Source of the DNA: Rachicladosporium sp. CCFEE 5018
Taxonomy: Eukaryota; Ascomycota; Dothideomycetes; Cladosporiales; Cladosporiaceae
Assembly (NCBI GenBank): GCA_002077045.2
Contig: KZ111144.1
Location: forward strand, 458,443 to 522,442
Direction: 5' to 3'
DNA length: 64,000 nt
The stretch's first letter is position 1. Every line of letters begins with the position of its first letter. This document shows, piece after piece, positions 19,877-29,798 of this stretch. The translations under genes were made by a program, and so were the position numbers. Below the pieces are notes generated by a model that saw only the letters and a program-made list of their open reading frames with translations, was not told the origin of the DNA and made no database searches.

Positions 19877-22800
19877 ATGGTGTATGTGAAGCCCACAGTC
19901 CAATTCACGCGACTTGCCAGCTCGGCACTCAAATCCTTCACACACGGCGGCGCCCAGGGCATCGTTGCAGCCTCCCAGTCCTCTGGTCTCGTACAGAACC
20001 CGGCCGCTACTCCTCTCGCGGATCACCTTCTCGGCCGGTTTCGGAAGGCGGAAAAGTCGAAGACTCACAATGCATACCATCAGATAGAGAATGTGCGCCA
20101 GGCCAGCACTTCACATGCGCCTGCGACTAGACCAGAGACCAGTTATCATGACCCGGGTCTCGAGAGGTACTTCGATGCGTGGCAGAAGTACCAGCGCAAT
20201 GAGCTGAAGGAGAAAGAATGGCAGCAGTACCAGTTCGCCAAGAGGCTCGAGTGGCAGCCACCAACGACTGTTCCTGATGGTGCGAGCGCTGCTCTCGGGC
20301 CGGTCGAGACCAAGGACGATGGCGATGAGACGAGGACAGAGCCCTTGGTGGCTCCCCTGCTCCGGCGTTCCTACACCACGAGCGCACTCAATGACTTCAC
20401 CAAGGTCTTCATCAACAATGAAGCCGCTGGCGATGCAGCCATCGCTCAGGTCAACGATGCTATGGTGGAGGAGGGACACAAGTCGAAGGGAGTCGTCGAA
20501 GATGCAGACCGTTTGTCTGAGGTCTCGCCAGCACAGGACTCCTTGTTTTCGGAGACGCAAAGATCAGCGACACCTGCCAGCGTCTTCACGCCTCCGGAAA
20601 GCTTGGAGCCATATGTGAGCTCGGAAAGCCAGGCATACACCGATGAACTGCTCCAGCTCAGCGCACAGGGGCGTCACCATGAGGTGCCGGCAGTCTTCCA
20701 GTCCATGTTGCGCGCGGGCGTGCAGCAACCTGCTCCAGCTGCGTATCGTGCACTCTTGACTGCTGCCCTGCAGTTGACTTCCGGGAGATCCCACATAGTC
20801 CCTAAGGCTTTGGAAGTCTACTCAGATATGCTCCGGAGGAAGGTGACTCCAGACACTGCTACGTTCGCCACACTGATTGGGCTTCTCGCAAACCGCGCCT
20901 CAGAGTCAACTGCGCAGCGAACTGAGCTGGAGATGCGCCGGACACGCTATGGTGGCGTTGAGCGATCTGGTCAATTCATGTTCCGGTCCTCCCAGGCGAA
21001 GTACACCATGCTCTTGGAGGACAGCAGTCTATCCATTGCACTAAAGATGTTCAGTCGAGCATTGAGGAACCCTGACGATCAGCTACCCAGCGTGGTCTGC
21101 GCATCCCTGGTCCGAGCATGCGCTGAGCAAGGGCGTGTGGATGACATGGCGCAAGTCTACGAGCACATGGTGTCGCAGTCCATGAGTGTACCCGCGGACA
21201 TCTTCCCACCAGCTATTGCAGCTTTCGGTAAGAACGGCGACCTCAGATCCGCAGTTGAGATCTACGATGATTACAAGGCACTCGCCATCGAGAACAATGC
21301 AGGCCAATACGACATGGAACGCGTTGACAACGATGTCTACGCATCGCTGATCAAGGCGTACGGCCTCTCTGGGCGCCTCGAGGGCGGGCTCAAGTTCTTC
21401 GAAGGACTGCAGAATGTTGACGATGTCAATGCCAAAGAGCTCGAGGCCATGCGTGAGACAGTCGTACTCAGTGCGCTACTTCCTGTCGCACTTCAAGACA
21501 CCGCTGGAAGTGATGCGATCACCCTCACCGCTTCACTCAGTGGCAGAGCACTGGCGTCGGCATGGACTAGGATATGCATCAACGCAGCCGATCGCGACAG
21601 CCTCAAGCAAAGCGAGCAGGCCTTCTCTTCGCTTGCCCGCCTTACACAGGATCTGTCTTCGCCGGCGGTCGCCATGCTAGCTATGCATATTCGGAATAGC
21701 AATGTCGAGGCTGCGGCACCGTACTGGGCCATCATGGAAAATGCACTTGCGACCTTGTTATTCGTCGAGCCGACCACAATGCGGACTATTGCGCTCCTCG
21801 CAGTTGGTCAAGCAGAGCGTGGTCTTAGGCAGACTCGCCGCATGTTCAGCCGCATCAGAGATTCACAAGCAGAGAGCGCGCAACCAGAGACCGCCAACCG
21901 CATCGATGAGGCAATTGAGGTCATTGGGCGTTTCGTACTTGGCAGCTCATCGCCGATGCAACCTGAGACTGGTGCTGAGCTTCTGCGCATGATGACTGAC
22001 AACGGCGGTCTTGTAACGCCGACAGCGGAGCATGTGATGGCACGTTTTGGTCCTCAGCAGATCGCACGTCTTACGCATGCCGATATCGAATTTACGCTTC
22101 GCGTGCAAGCGGGCATGGTCATCAACGAGTCTGCTGCTGATATTGCAGGCCCTGAACGCTTCGGCTGCATCCTAGAGAACCTGGTCGCCAAATCCGTCAT
22201 GCCATCCGCAGAGACTGAGACAATCATAGAGAGAACGCTTGTCAACATCAACCGCACTGAGCTCTCGAGACTATGGAACAACTACCGATATCCACCGACT
22301 CCGGTCACGACTCCAGTCGCCTTCAGCCCTGTCCTACCGTTTCAGCCGCCTGTCTTCGACGAAGCTTTCGATCCGTACGCCGCCAAGACCGACATCAAGG
22401 GCTCCAATATGATCAATGAGCTACTTGAGCGTCCTCACGGCCGCCGTCTGAGTGAAGCACTGACCAGGTTCCGCAATATGCGTCGAGTCGGACGTGTGCC
22501 ACGTATGTTCACGTACGGCAAGCTGATCGAAGGCGCTGCAAAGGAGAATAATCTCAGGGCAGCCACTGACATTCTGGAGATGGCTAAGCAAGACGTGCCC
22601 TTTGACATGCGGTATCGTGTCGTACGCTTCGGGTGGCAGCAAATCCTCGATCAGATAGTGGCAGGTTGCTTGAACGTCAACCGACGTGACCTTGCTGCAC
22701 GCTACCACCAAGACATGACTGAGATGGGCGCTGCGCCGTCTGCCAATACTTTCGGCCTGTACATTACTACGCTCAAGGAGAATACCAAGACGTTTGACGA

Positions 22801-23743
22801 GGCTACCGAAGCAGTGAAAATCTTCCATCAAGCCAAGGCCGAGGGTGTCGAGCCTTCTTCTTTCCTTTACAACGCATTGATCGGCAAGCTCGGAAAGGCT
22901 CGCCGCATCGATGACTGCCTCTTCTACTTCGCCGAGATGCGCAACACCGGTATCAAACCCACGAGCGTCACGTACGGTACCGTCGTCAACGCGCTCTGCC
23001 GTGTCAGCGATGACAAGTTCGCCGTCGAGATCTTCGAAGAGATGGAGTCAGCATCGAACTACAAGCCTCGCCCTGCGCCTTACCACAGCCTTATGCAATT
23101 CTTCCTGACTACCAAGCGCAACAAGGCGAAGGTGCTGTCATACTACGAGCGCATGCGCGGCAAGAACATCGAGCCGACAATGCACACTTTCAAGCTCCTC
23201 ATCGACGCGCACGCCACGCTCGAGCCAGTCGACATGCGTGCGGCCGAGTCCGTGCTGACTGAGATGGCTTCGGCCGGTTTGCAGCCCGAAGCCGTGCACT
23301 ACGCTTCGCTGATCCACGCCAAAGGCTGCACTCAGCAGGACGTTGCCGGCGCGCAGGCGATCTTCGACTCCGTCATCGCTGCTGGGATGACGCGCCTGCA
23401 GCCTTGTATGTACCAAGCTCTGTACGAGTCCTTCAACGCGAACCACCAGGTCGAGCTCTCGGAGCCTTTGCTGCAGGATATGCGTTCCAGGCATGTCGAG
23501 TTCACGCCCTACATCGCTAATGCGCTGATCCATGGGTACACGCTGCAGCATGATCTCCAGAAAGCTAAGGCGGCCTTCGGCCTAGTGGCTGTGGCGAAGC
23601 GGGAGCCTAGCACGTACGAGGTGATGGTGAGGGCTTACCTCGCGGCTGAGGATCGTGAGGGCGCTAGGGGTATCGTCAAGGAGGCGCTGGGCCGCGGGTA
23701 CCCTAGTGCTGTGGCTGGGAAGATTGCGGAGCTCGTGAGGTGA
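19877..23743 (+). CDS. Large mitochondrial pentatricopeptide repeat (PPR) protein, copy A
   Basis: One open frame of 1288 residues. The N terminus is basic and Ser/Thr-rich without acidic residues for the first ~25 positions, as in a mitochondrial presequence. Helical repeats run through most of the protein; clear PPR units include TPDTATFATLIGLLA, EPSSFLYNALIGKLGKARRID, KPTSVTYGTVVNAL and EPTMHTFKLLIDAHA, densest in the last ~350 residues. Large fungal PPR proteins of this kind bind mitochondrial mRNAs and control their stability or translation; Neurospora cya-5 and yeast Pet309, which act on COX1 mRNA, are the nearest models I can name, but orthology was not tested. The frame is intact in both copies, with the same length. 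Confidence 0.85.
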   Translation: MVYVKPTVQFTRLASSALKSFTHGGAQGIVAASQSSGLVQNPAATPLADHLLGRFRKAEKSKTHNAYHQIENVRQASTSHAPATRPETSYHDPGLERYFDAWQKYQRNELKEKEWQQYQFAKRLEWQPPTTVPDGASAALGPVETKDDGDETRTEPLVAPLLRRSYTTSALNDFTKVFINNEAAGDAAIAQVNDAMVEEGHKSKGVVEDADRLSEVSPAQDSLFSETQRSATPASVFTPPESLEPYVSSESQAYTDELLQLSAQGRHHEVPAVFQSMLRAGVQQPAPAAYRALLTAALQLTSGRSHIVPKALEVYSDMLRRKVTPDTATFATLIGLLANRASESTAQRTELEMRRTRYGGVERSGQFMFRSSQAKYTMLLEDSSLSIALKMFSRALRNPDDQLPSVVCASLVRACAEQGRVDDMAQVYEHMVSQSMSVPADIFPPAIAAFGKNGDLRSAVEIYDDYKALAIENNAGQYDMERVDNDVYASLIKAYGLSGRLEGGLKFFEGLQNVDDVNAKELEAMRETVVLSALLPVALQDTAGSDAITLTASLSGRALASAWTRICINAADRDSLKQSEQAFSSLARLTQDLSSPAVAMLAMHIRNSNVEAAAPYWAIMENALATLLFVEPTTMRTIALLAVGQAERGLRQTRRMFSRIRDSQAESAQPETANRIDEAIEVIGRFVLGSSSPMQPETGAELLRMMTDNGGLVTPTAEHVMARFGPQQIARLTHADIEFTLRVQAGMVINESAADIAGPERFGCILENLVAKSVMPSAETETIIERTLVNINRTELSRLWNNYRYPPTPVTTPVAFSPVLPFQPPVFDEAFDPYAAKTDIKGSNMINELLERPHGRRLSEALTRFRNMRRVGRVPRMFTYGKLIEGAAKENNLRAATDILEMAKQDVPFDMRYRVVRFGWQQILDQIVAGCLNVNRRDLAARYHQDMTEMGAAPSANTFGLYITTLKENTKTFDEATEAVKIFHQAKAEGVEPSSFLYNALIGKLGKARRIDDCLFYFAEMRNTGIKPTSVTYGTVVNALCRVSDDKFAVEIFEEMESASNYKPRPAPYHSLMQFFLTTKRNKAKVLSYYERMRGKNIEPTMHTFKLLIDAHATLEPVDMRAAESVLTEMASAGLQPEAVHYASLIHAKGCTQQDVAGAQAIFDSVIAAGMTRLQPCMYQALYESFNANHQVELSEPLLQDMRSRHVEFTPYIANALIHGYTLQHDLQKAKAAFGLVAVAKREPSTYEVMVRAYLAAEDREGARGIVKEALGRGYPSAVAGKIAELVR

Positions 23744-24145
23744 GCTCTGCCGGAGAGAGAAAGGAATTCGGGAAGGCAGTGTACTTTTGATGCATTTAGC
23801 GAGTGGCGTTGACGGAAGGTTGAGCGCTGATCGCTTTGACGGTCGTGCTGGGAGGTTGTGGCAACGATCAACGGCCGGTGTGTGTACTAACAGGATACCC
23901 AAGGGAATCTCCCCTCTTCTAGACTAGAGTGAGCGCTCTCTGTGTGAGTTACGCAGCGCGTATGGCGCGGTCTAGAGTTTCATAGATGAAATGAAAGAAA
24001 TTAATACCATTGCCTGATGTCAGTTCGATCCTCTGCTATGATCTCCTTCATCGCGGCGTGCCTCCCCAACGCCGCTCTCCCTTGGTCCTTTGGTCCTTTC
24101 ATACCTTGAACATAGCAAAACGGCAAAAGGTATGACCATCGCCCT
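23744..24145. other. intergenic region between the PPR gene and tRNA-Ile, copy A
   Basis: About 400 bp. The first 260 bp match copy B closely (PPR 3' UTR, with a TCTAGACT-containing stretch); the part next to the tRNA is unrelated to copy B. It contains a small tandem GGTCCTTT repeat near 24083. Short T runs just past the tRNA on its strand could serve as a Pol III terminator. Confidence 0.35.
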
Positions 24146-24299
24146 TGCTCCCTGGTGGTTGTTAGTGGTGAGAACGAAGGAGAAGACAAGAGATACGCGC
24201 TTACCTGTGAGGGTCGAACTCACGACTTCCGCATAGCTTCATACAGGTCCCGCAGGCGCATGTATAAGAACGGCACGCTAGCCACTGCGTCAAGGGAGC
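24146..24299 (-). tRNA. tRNA-Ile(UAU), copy A, interrupted by a 53-bp intron-like insert
   Basis: Read on the minus strand from 24299: acceptor GCTCCCT, D arm ACGC..GCGT, anticodon stem CCGTT, loop CTTATA with anticodon TAT, a 28-nt tRNA intron directly 3' of position 37, T arm GTGAG-TTCGACC-CTCAC. The 94 bp from the acceptor 5' strand to the end of the T arm are identical to copy B. The 3' acceptor strand AGGGAGC is split after its second base by 24152..24204; the bases now adjoining the T arm (AGGTAAG) pair poorly with GCTCCCT. Yeast tRNA-Ile(UAU) also carries an intron at position 37/38. This copy is probably not functional unless the insert is removed. Confidence 0.85.
24152..24204 (-). 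other. 53-bp spliceosomal-intron-like insertion in the tRNA gene, copy A
   Basis: On the minus strand the segment begins GTAAGC, contains CACTAAC 10 bases before its end, is pyrimidine-rich in between, and ends ACCAG. Its exact removal joins CTCACAG to GGAGC and reproduces copy B base for base. Its size and signals match the protein-gene introns of this window. A CAGG tetranucleotide occurs at both junctions and once in copy B, as a short target-site duplication would give. Confidence 0.8.
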
Positions 24300-24802
24300 G
24301 ACGGTAACTCCCGTGCGAGTCATTAGTAAATATAGATACTGCATCACTGAACCCTCTGCGTCTGATCAGTGTCAGCTCGAGTCGGGATCAGCGTGGAAAT
24401 ACTACCAGTAAGCTGAGAATGCACAGCCTCCAAACTTCAGTCTACGTGGGGTTATTTTATGTATCCTCTTCACAGCGGCAGGGCGGCCCTGACCCCGCCC
24501 GACGATAGGCCGACATCTGGACCGAATCGAGCTGATCGCGAAAAGTCACCTCTTCCGTAGCGGCATGACCGCATCGAGGCAAGCCCGTTTGGTCAGTGGA
24601 AGTGAACTCGACGCCAAGGCGAATTTGTATGCCGGCATCGCCATTGATGGTGATAGCAGCATTGGGGATTAAGCAGAGGTGCTGCTTCATCTACTTCATA
24701 AGCTGAGGAGTGGTAGACGAAGGCAAGTCATCGTCTCTGTTTCCTCCTCGTTCACAGATCGCTATCGTCTTGTCCCTATCTCCTCCAACTCCGTACACAG
24801 CA
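24300..24802. promoter_or_regulatory. intergenic region upstream of the MFS gene, copy A
   Basis: About 500 bp. The first ~150 bp upstream of the tRNA are unlike copy B; from about 24480 the copies align again with many substitutions. It should hold the MFS promoter and leader. An in-frame ATG at 24710 exists, but indels between the copies just downstream argue against its use. Confidence 0.35.
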
Positions 24803-26270
24803 ATGGCAACAACTCGAAGCAATGGCGCATCGTCGACGGTCGTGCTCGAAGAACCCATACCTCTGCACACAGTCAGACCCAAATCAGAGCTACCGAGAAT
24901 CTCTTTGTCGGCCTCGTCAAGCAAGTCGAAAACATTGGACAGCGACGACAACCCAGAAGACCGCAATGAGACCCTTCCCTCGCCCATCACTGCATCGACC
25001 CAAGTCGAAACATGGAACAATCCAAAAGCCAACCTCTACCGTTTCCCTGCGACACTATGGGCATTCACGATCGTAAGCCAGTCCCCCCATCAATTAATCC
25101 GTAACAACTAGCTAACTCAACGCAAAGATGGGCATGAACGACGCCTCCTACGGCGCAATAATCCCCTACCTCGAAAAATACTACTCCCTCTCCTACACCA
25201 TAGTCTCTCTCGTCTTCCTCTCCCCCTTCGTAGGCTACACAGCCGCAGCTCTAACAAACAACGCAATCCACCTCCGTTTCGGCCAACGAGGTGTGGCTTT
25301 CCTTGGCCCAGCCTGCCACCTCGTAGCCTACATCATCATCGCTATACACCCTCCCTATCCGGTTATGGTTGTGTCGTTTATTCTGGCTGGATTTGGGAAT
25401 GGACTTGAGGACGCGGGATGGAATGCCTGGATCGGCGCGATGGCGCATGCGAACGAACTGTTGGGGTTTTTGCATGGCTTTTACGGACTAGGAGCTACGA
25501 TTGCACCTCTCATCGCAACGACTATGATTACGAGGGGAGGGTTGCAGTGGTATTACTGGTACTACTGCATGATCGCATTCGCAGCCACGGAGCTAGCGAC
25601 GTCTCTGCACGCGTTCTGGGGCGCCAACGGGGCGGCGTTCCGGGAGGCGAATCCACGGACGAGCGATGAGGGTGGGTCGAGGTTGAAGGAAGCTTGCTTG
25701 GTCATGCCTGCTGCGAGGACAACTTGGCTTTGTGCAATCTTTCTGCTGGGGTACGTGGGGATTGAAGTGTCGCTTGGTGGCTGGATTGTGGTGTTCATGA
25801 TCGATATTCGGGATGGAGCTGCCTTCGCTTCGGGTATGGTCGCTACGGGGTTCTGGCTTGGTCTCACGGTTGGCCGAGTCATCCTGGGCTTCGTCACGCC
25901 GCGGATTGGAGAGAAGCTGAGTATTGCGATATACTTGCCCATCGCGGCGGGTATGCAGCTTCTGTTCTGGCTGGTGCCGCAGTTCTACGTCTCGGCTGTG
26001 GCTGTGGCATTACAGGGCTTCTTCCTCGGTCCCCTGTTCCCGGCCGCGGTGGTAGCTATGACGAAGCTGCTGCCCAAGCACCTGCACGTCTCGAGCATCG
26101 GCTTCGTCGCAGCGTTCGGAGGGAGTGGAGGCGCCATACTGCCTTTTGCGGTTGGTGCGTTGGCTCAGGCGAAGGGCGTGCAGGTCCTGCAGCCGATCAT
26201 CCTGGCATTGCTGGTCGCGATATGGGTCGTGTGGATGTGCCTGCCGAGGATAGGAAAGAAGAAAGACTAG
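24803..26270 (+). CDS. MFS transporter, Bsc6/fucose-permease-like, copy A
   Basis: Two exons, 24803..25072 and 25128..26270, give 470 residues. A hydrophilic Ser/Pro-rich N tail of about 80 residues precedes roughly 11-12 hydrophobic segments. Typical MFS features are the MGMNDASYGAIIPYLEKYY first helix, the polar loop LRFGQRG between helices 2 and 3, and GFGNGLEDAGWNAWIG. These resemble the fungal family named after yeast BSC6, related to fucose and glucose/galactose permeases. The substrate is unknown. The intron 25073..25127 (55 bp; GTAAGC, GCTAACTC, CAAAG) is in phase 0 just before the first helix. Its middle (25680-25900) is nearly identical between the copies while the first helices are much more diverged. 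Confidence 0.88.
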
Positions 26271-26457
26271 ATAGATTTTGATAGTAGATGCAAGGAAACA
26301 GAGCTCGTACCTACATTCCCTTGTGGTCACATGGAAGCTCCGTGGCTGGTGTCAGTACTTTTATACACCCTCAGATCATACTCCTACACCCTTTTGATTC
26401 CCGCCCTATTCCCATGCTGCATCTCTCTTGCACTTCATCTCCGTCGCGAGTACACAC

Positions 26458-26914
26458 CTACGACTTCTTCTGCGCTGCCTCAGCAGTAGCTTTCTGCAGA
26501 TCCGCAATATCCTTCTTTGCGTCTTTTGTCTCGCCCCGGTCTGCTTTCAGCTATCGCAATCGTTAGTACCCATCTCCAGATCCTCAACGGAAATTGGAAT
26601 CAACATACCGCGACCTCACTATCGCTAGCCAGCTCCTCCTTATATTCGTTCGTGCCCTGCTTCTGCTTCCTAAGCTGCTCCTGCTTGTGGTGCTCGACTT
26701 CCTCGCCGCGGCCATCGGCATCTGGTCATCCGTCAGCAATAGGGCTACATTACAGCTTCATTTGCTGGAGAAAGGCTGGTCTGGACGTCCGCGTACTTAA
26801 CGAAGACTCCTTAGCCGCTGCCAATGGCCTGAAGCTCTGGAATGATCGCGCGGGGATGAATGCCCGGGCGGCTGTGGGTGCCCGGCGTGCGATGGTGGTG
26901 CGGAGGGAGAACAT
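26458..26914 (-). CDS. Small Lys/Glu-rich mitochondrial protein, copy A
   Basis: Three exons on the minus strand, 26797..26914, 26609..26721 and 26458..26550, give 107 residues. The N terminus (MFSLRTTIARRAPTAARAF) is a classic Arg/Ala mitochondrial presequence. The mature part is helical and charged: LNADGRGEEVEHHKQEQ, then KEELASDSEVALKADRGE and a Lys/Ala-rich C terminus ending AAQKKS. Intron 26722..26796 has GTACGC, GCTGAC and ACCAG; intron 26551..26608 has GTATGT, a perfect TACTAAC and GATAG. All sites and phases are kept in copy B, which supports the model. I believe similar small proteins occur in other filamentous ascomycetes, but I cannot name a function. Confidence 0.78.
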
Positions 26915-27194
26915 CGTGATGATAGAGGAACTGCGCGCGAGAAGCTGATTCCGGTGCTTAACTGAGATGGTGACGGAGGAACTTCAGGTACAGTATAAAC
27001 TGGAGGTCGATCTTAAGCAAAAGTCTGGCCTCGGCTTTGGGCCGATCGTCAGGCACGTCATGGTAAGCTTCCGCTTCATTAGAGTCCGTGCGTGATATTG
27101 CGAGACGCCAGCCCGTGACTAGCATGCTAAGATCTCGCTGCTGGTGTACAGGCTCCTACAGTACTGTACATAATCAATCGCTGGACCTCTCAGA

Positions 27195-29516
27195 TCATGC
27201 CTCCAGCCCAGCCAGTTCCTCCCTCCTCACCCTGAACTCCTCCTGTGCTTCCCGCTCCCTCTGTTTCACAAAGGTGACCTCCTCGCGCAGACCCTCAAGT
27301 CGATCAACGAGCACAGCCTGCTCGACCAAGTCAACGCCCCTCAACGTCTCGCCCTGCACCTTCAGTCCCTCGAGAGCAAGCGCTGCTTCGCCGATCTTGG
27401 CCCGTAGCTTACCAGCGCGGTCGATGTAGCCGCCATGCAGTTTGCGGAGTTTTGACTCCAAGCCACTACTGCGGGTAGCCGATGTCGTGATCTCGCCCTG
27501 CGCGCGGTCGAAGGCAGCAGAGAGCTCAGCGGTACCATCCTCTTCGTCCTCGGCAGGATAGCCAGATAGCAGCTTATTCGCCCTCGCAGCAACCCACTCC
27601 CGCTCGAAAGCCTCCCCGAACTGAGCACGGTCAGCGTCCTGCCCCATCTCAAGGATGACTTCCATCCTCGCGCGGTCTGCAGTCTCCTCGTCCAGCGGCT
27701 CGACTGCAGGTATTGCTGACGGATTGGCGATACGTGCTCCACCGAACTTCACCGCATCAGCGGCGATCAGTCGTGCAGACTCCTGTGCTATCATCCGCTC
27801 CACCGGGTCCTCAATCGCCTTCGCACTCTTCATCAGCGGAGCGAAGTCCACCGTACTCGGTCTCGGCAAGCCACGCTGCACGACCTTCGTCTGCCGTGCA
27901 AGGTCCGCCCTCGCTGCATCGTCCGCTGCCTGCTGAGCCCGTCGGTCACGCAAAGCGGCATCCTCGGCAGCGGCAGCAGCAGCCTCTTCAGCGCTCAGCT
28001 CTGGCTGCTCGTCTGGGAGCTCGAGCTCGAAGGCCATCTCCTGCGGCCTGGGCAGGCTTGCAAGTGCGCCGCGGAGTGAGCTCTTCGAGGCTCGTTCTGC
28101 AAGTCGCAGGTCTCTGGGCGTTTGGCTGACGAGTGCTATGGATGGAGTAGCGTTGTTTAGGTTGAAGCCGTCTCGTGCAGGTGTCTGGCTTGGCCCGTTT
28201 CGAACAGGCGTTGCGCCGTTCAGTTGTCGCAGTGGGGTCGCCAATGGGTTCGGCGTGGACGACATCTGCTTACTCGGTGCCACACCTTCATAGCCTGTCG
28301 TCGCTCCTCCCTCGTGAAGCGGAGTGTTCTCGCCGCCGAAGAGTACTGATTGCGTCTCTGTGCGTGCTCGAGCATTCCGCAGCTCATTGGCGATGCGGTC
28401 TTCCTCAACAGGTGCTTGCGGTGTACGCATAGGTGTAGCTCCGATGACATTACCGTAGCTGCCCACGAGACCTCTTGTGGTGTCATTGTCGCCCAGCGCA
28501 CTTGCGCGATCTCCGGACAGACCCATCTTGACAATGTCCTCGAGCTCGTGCTCACTGACTTGAGGCGCGGGCAGATTGAGTGCCCTCCGCTTCGAGCTCT
28601 GCTCTGCCTCACGTATCCTCTGCAACTGACCAGCCTTTGCCGCCGCAGCATATGCAGCAGTCCCACCGTCTTTCTCGTTCTTCCGTCTCTTCGGCTCCTG
28701 TCCCTCCACCTCCGCCGCATCACCCTTCCTCTTATTTGCCAGCTGCTGTTTTCGCGGATCGAACATCTCCCTCGACCTCTCGTTCTCGGCCATCTCAATC
28801 TGCGTGTCGTAGAATCCCGGCGCAGGCGCCTTCTCGAACGGAATGTCCGCATTATAGTCCATCTGCCCCTTCTTCCTCGTCGTAACCTTGATATTGATGC
28901 CCGCAGCCTTCAGCTCCCGCCTCTTCTGCAACTGCGCCATCCTCTTGCTCTCCTCCAACTGCCTCTCCCTCGCCTTCCGCTTCGCCTTCTTACCCTGCGT
29001 ATTCGCCAGCCTCGCCCTAGCCTCACTCAACATCTCCTTCTCATCCTCATCCATATCCACCGTATCCGGCCGCGCAGGCCGACTCTCAGGCTCCGGGTCC
29101 AACTCCCCCGGTCTCAACCTCCTAACATCGTCCGCACTCGGCGCCGCTGACTCCCCGCCCTCCGGCCCTCCCAAACCCATCTCCTCCCCCTCCCTCGCCT
29201 CCGCCTCATCGAGCAGCTTCTGATACCGTTCCAGACACTGCGTCGCCGTCCGGCCGACAATCGGCGCGATGGTCCGCCATTGCGTGGGCATCAGCTTCGC
29301 CAGGTGCAGCAGCTTTTCGTCCTCTTCGCGACTCCATTCGATCTTGCGGATGCCCGGGTCGAGCCATTCTGTCCAGCGGGCTTTGCATTGTTTCGCGGTT
29401 TTGCGGGCGAGGAGCGAGGAGACGCGGGCCCATTGGTTTAGGCCGTACTTGGAGATTGCGGCTTTGAGGATCTCGTCTTCGATGTTGGTCCAGACGCCGC
29501 CTTTGACGACCGGCAT
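27195..29516 (-). CDS. CEF1: Cdc5/Cef1 pre-mRNA splicing factor, copy A
   Basis: One open frame of 773 residues. Two Myb/SANT repeats open the protein (about residues 6-55 and 58-106: GGVWTNIEDEILKAAISKYG and IEWSREEDEKLLHLAKLMP), followed by the Cdc5-specific coiled region (KAKRKARERQLEESKRMAQLQKRRELKAAGI, quoted in part) and the YNADIPFEK motif, then a disordered middle with TPLRQLNGATP-like repeats and a helical C-terminal region. Cef1/Cdc5 is a core subunit of the NineTeen complex in the active spliceosome and contacts U6 and the catalytic centre. The size fits fungal orthologues. No intron is needed. The C terminus ends EELAGLEA here but EELAALRS in copy B. Confidence 0.94.
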   Translation of the reverse strand: MPVVKGGVWTNIEDEILKAAISKYGLNQWARVSSLLARKTAKQCKARWTEWLDPGIRKIEWSREEDEKLLHLAKLMPTQWRTIAPIVGRTATQCLERYQKLLDEAEAREGEEMGLGGPEGGESAAPSADDVRRLRPGELDPEPESRPARPDTVDMDEDEKEMLSEARARLANTQGKKAKRKARERQLEESKRMAQLQKRRELKAAGINIKVTTRKKGQMDYNADIPFEKAPAPGFYDTQIEMAENERSREMFDPRKQQLANKRKGDAAEVEGQEPKRRKNEKDGGTAAYAAAAKAGQLQRIREAEQSSKRRALNLPAPQVSEHELEDIVKMGLSGDRASALGDNDTTRGLVGSYGNVIGATPMRTPQAPVEEDRIANELRNARARTETQSVLFGGENTPLHEGGATTGYEGVAPSKQMSSTPNPLATPLRQLNGATPVRNGPSQTPARDGFNLNNATPSIALVSQTPRDLRLAERASKSSLRGALASLPRPQEMAFELELPDEQPELSAEEAAAAAAEDAALRDRRAQQAADDAARADLARQTKVVQRGLPRPSTVDFAPLMKSAKAIEDPVERMIAQESARLIAADAVKFGGARIANPSAIPAVEPLDEETADRARMEVILEMGQDADRAQFGEAFEREWVAARANKLLSGYPAEDEEDGTAELSAAFDRAQGEITTSATRSSGLESKLRKLHGGYIDRAGKLRAKIGEAALALEGLKVQGETLRGVDLVEQAVLVDRLEGLREEVTFVKQREREAQEEFRVRREELAGLEA

Positions 29517-29798
29517 CGTGGCGGTGGTGGGAGAGGTGAGGTGGAAGGTCGATGTAGTTGGAGATCCGCTCGTGAAGATGTCGGACTAGTAGAGGGAAAG
29601 GACATGCGCTTGGTCAAGCAATGCGCGCTGGGCGTCGCAAATGACTCGCGCGGTCAACGAGCGTGAGTGAGGAACACTCGAGAGATGTGATACGATTTGT
29701 TTCTCATACAGAGAAAGGGATATAGTGAAGCGTCACAACAGTCAGAAGCTGTCTGTGGATCGCTCCAAGATTCGCTGGAGTGTCTATCGCGGACAGCC

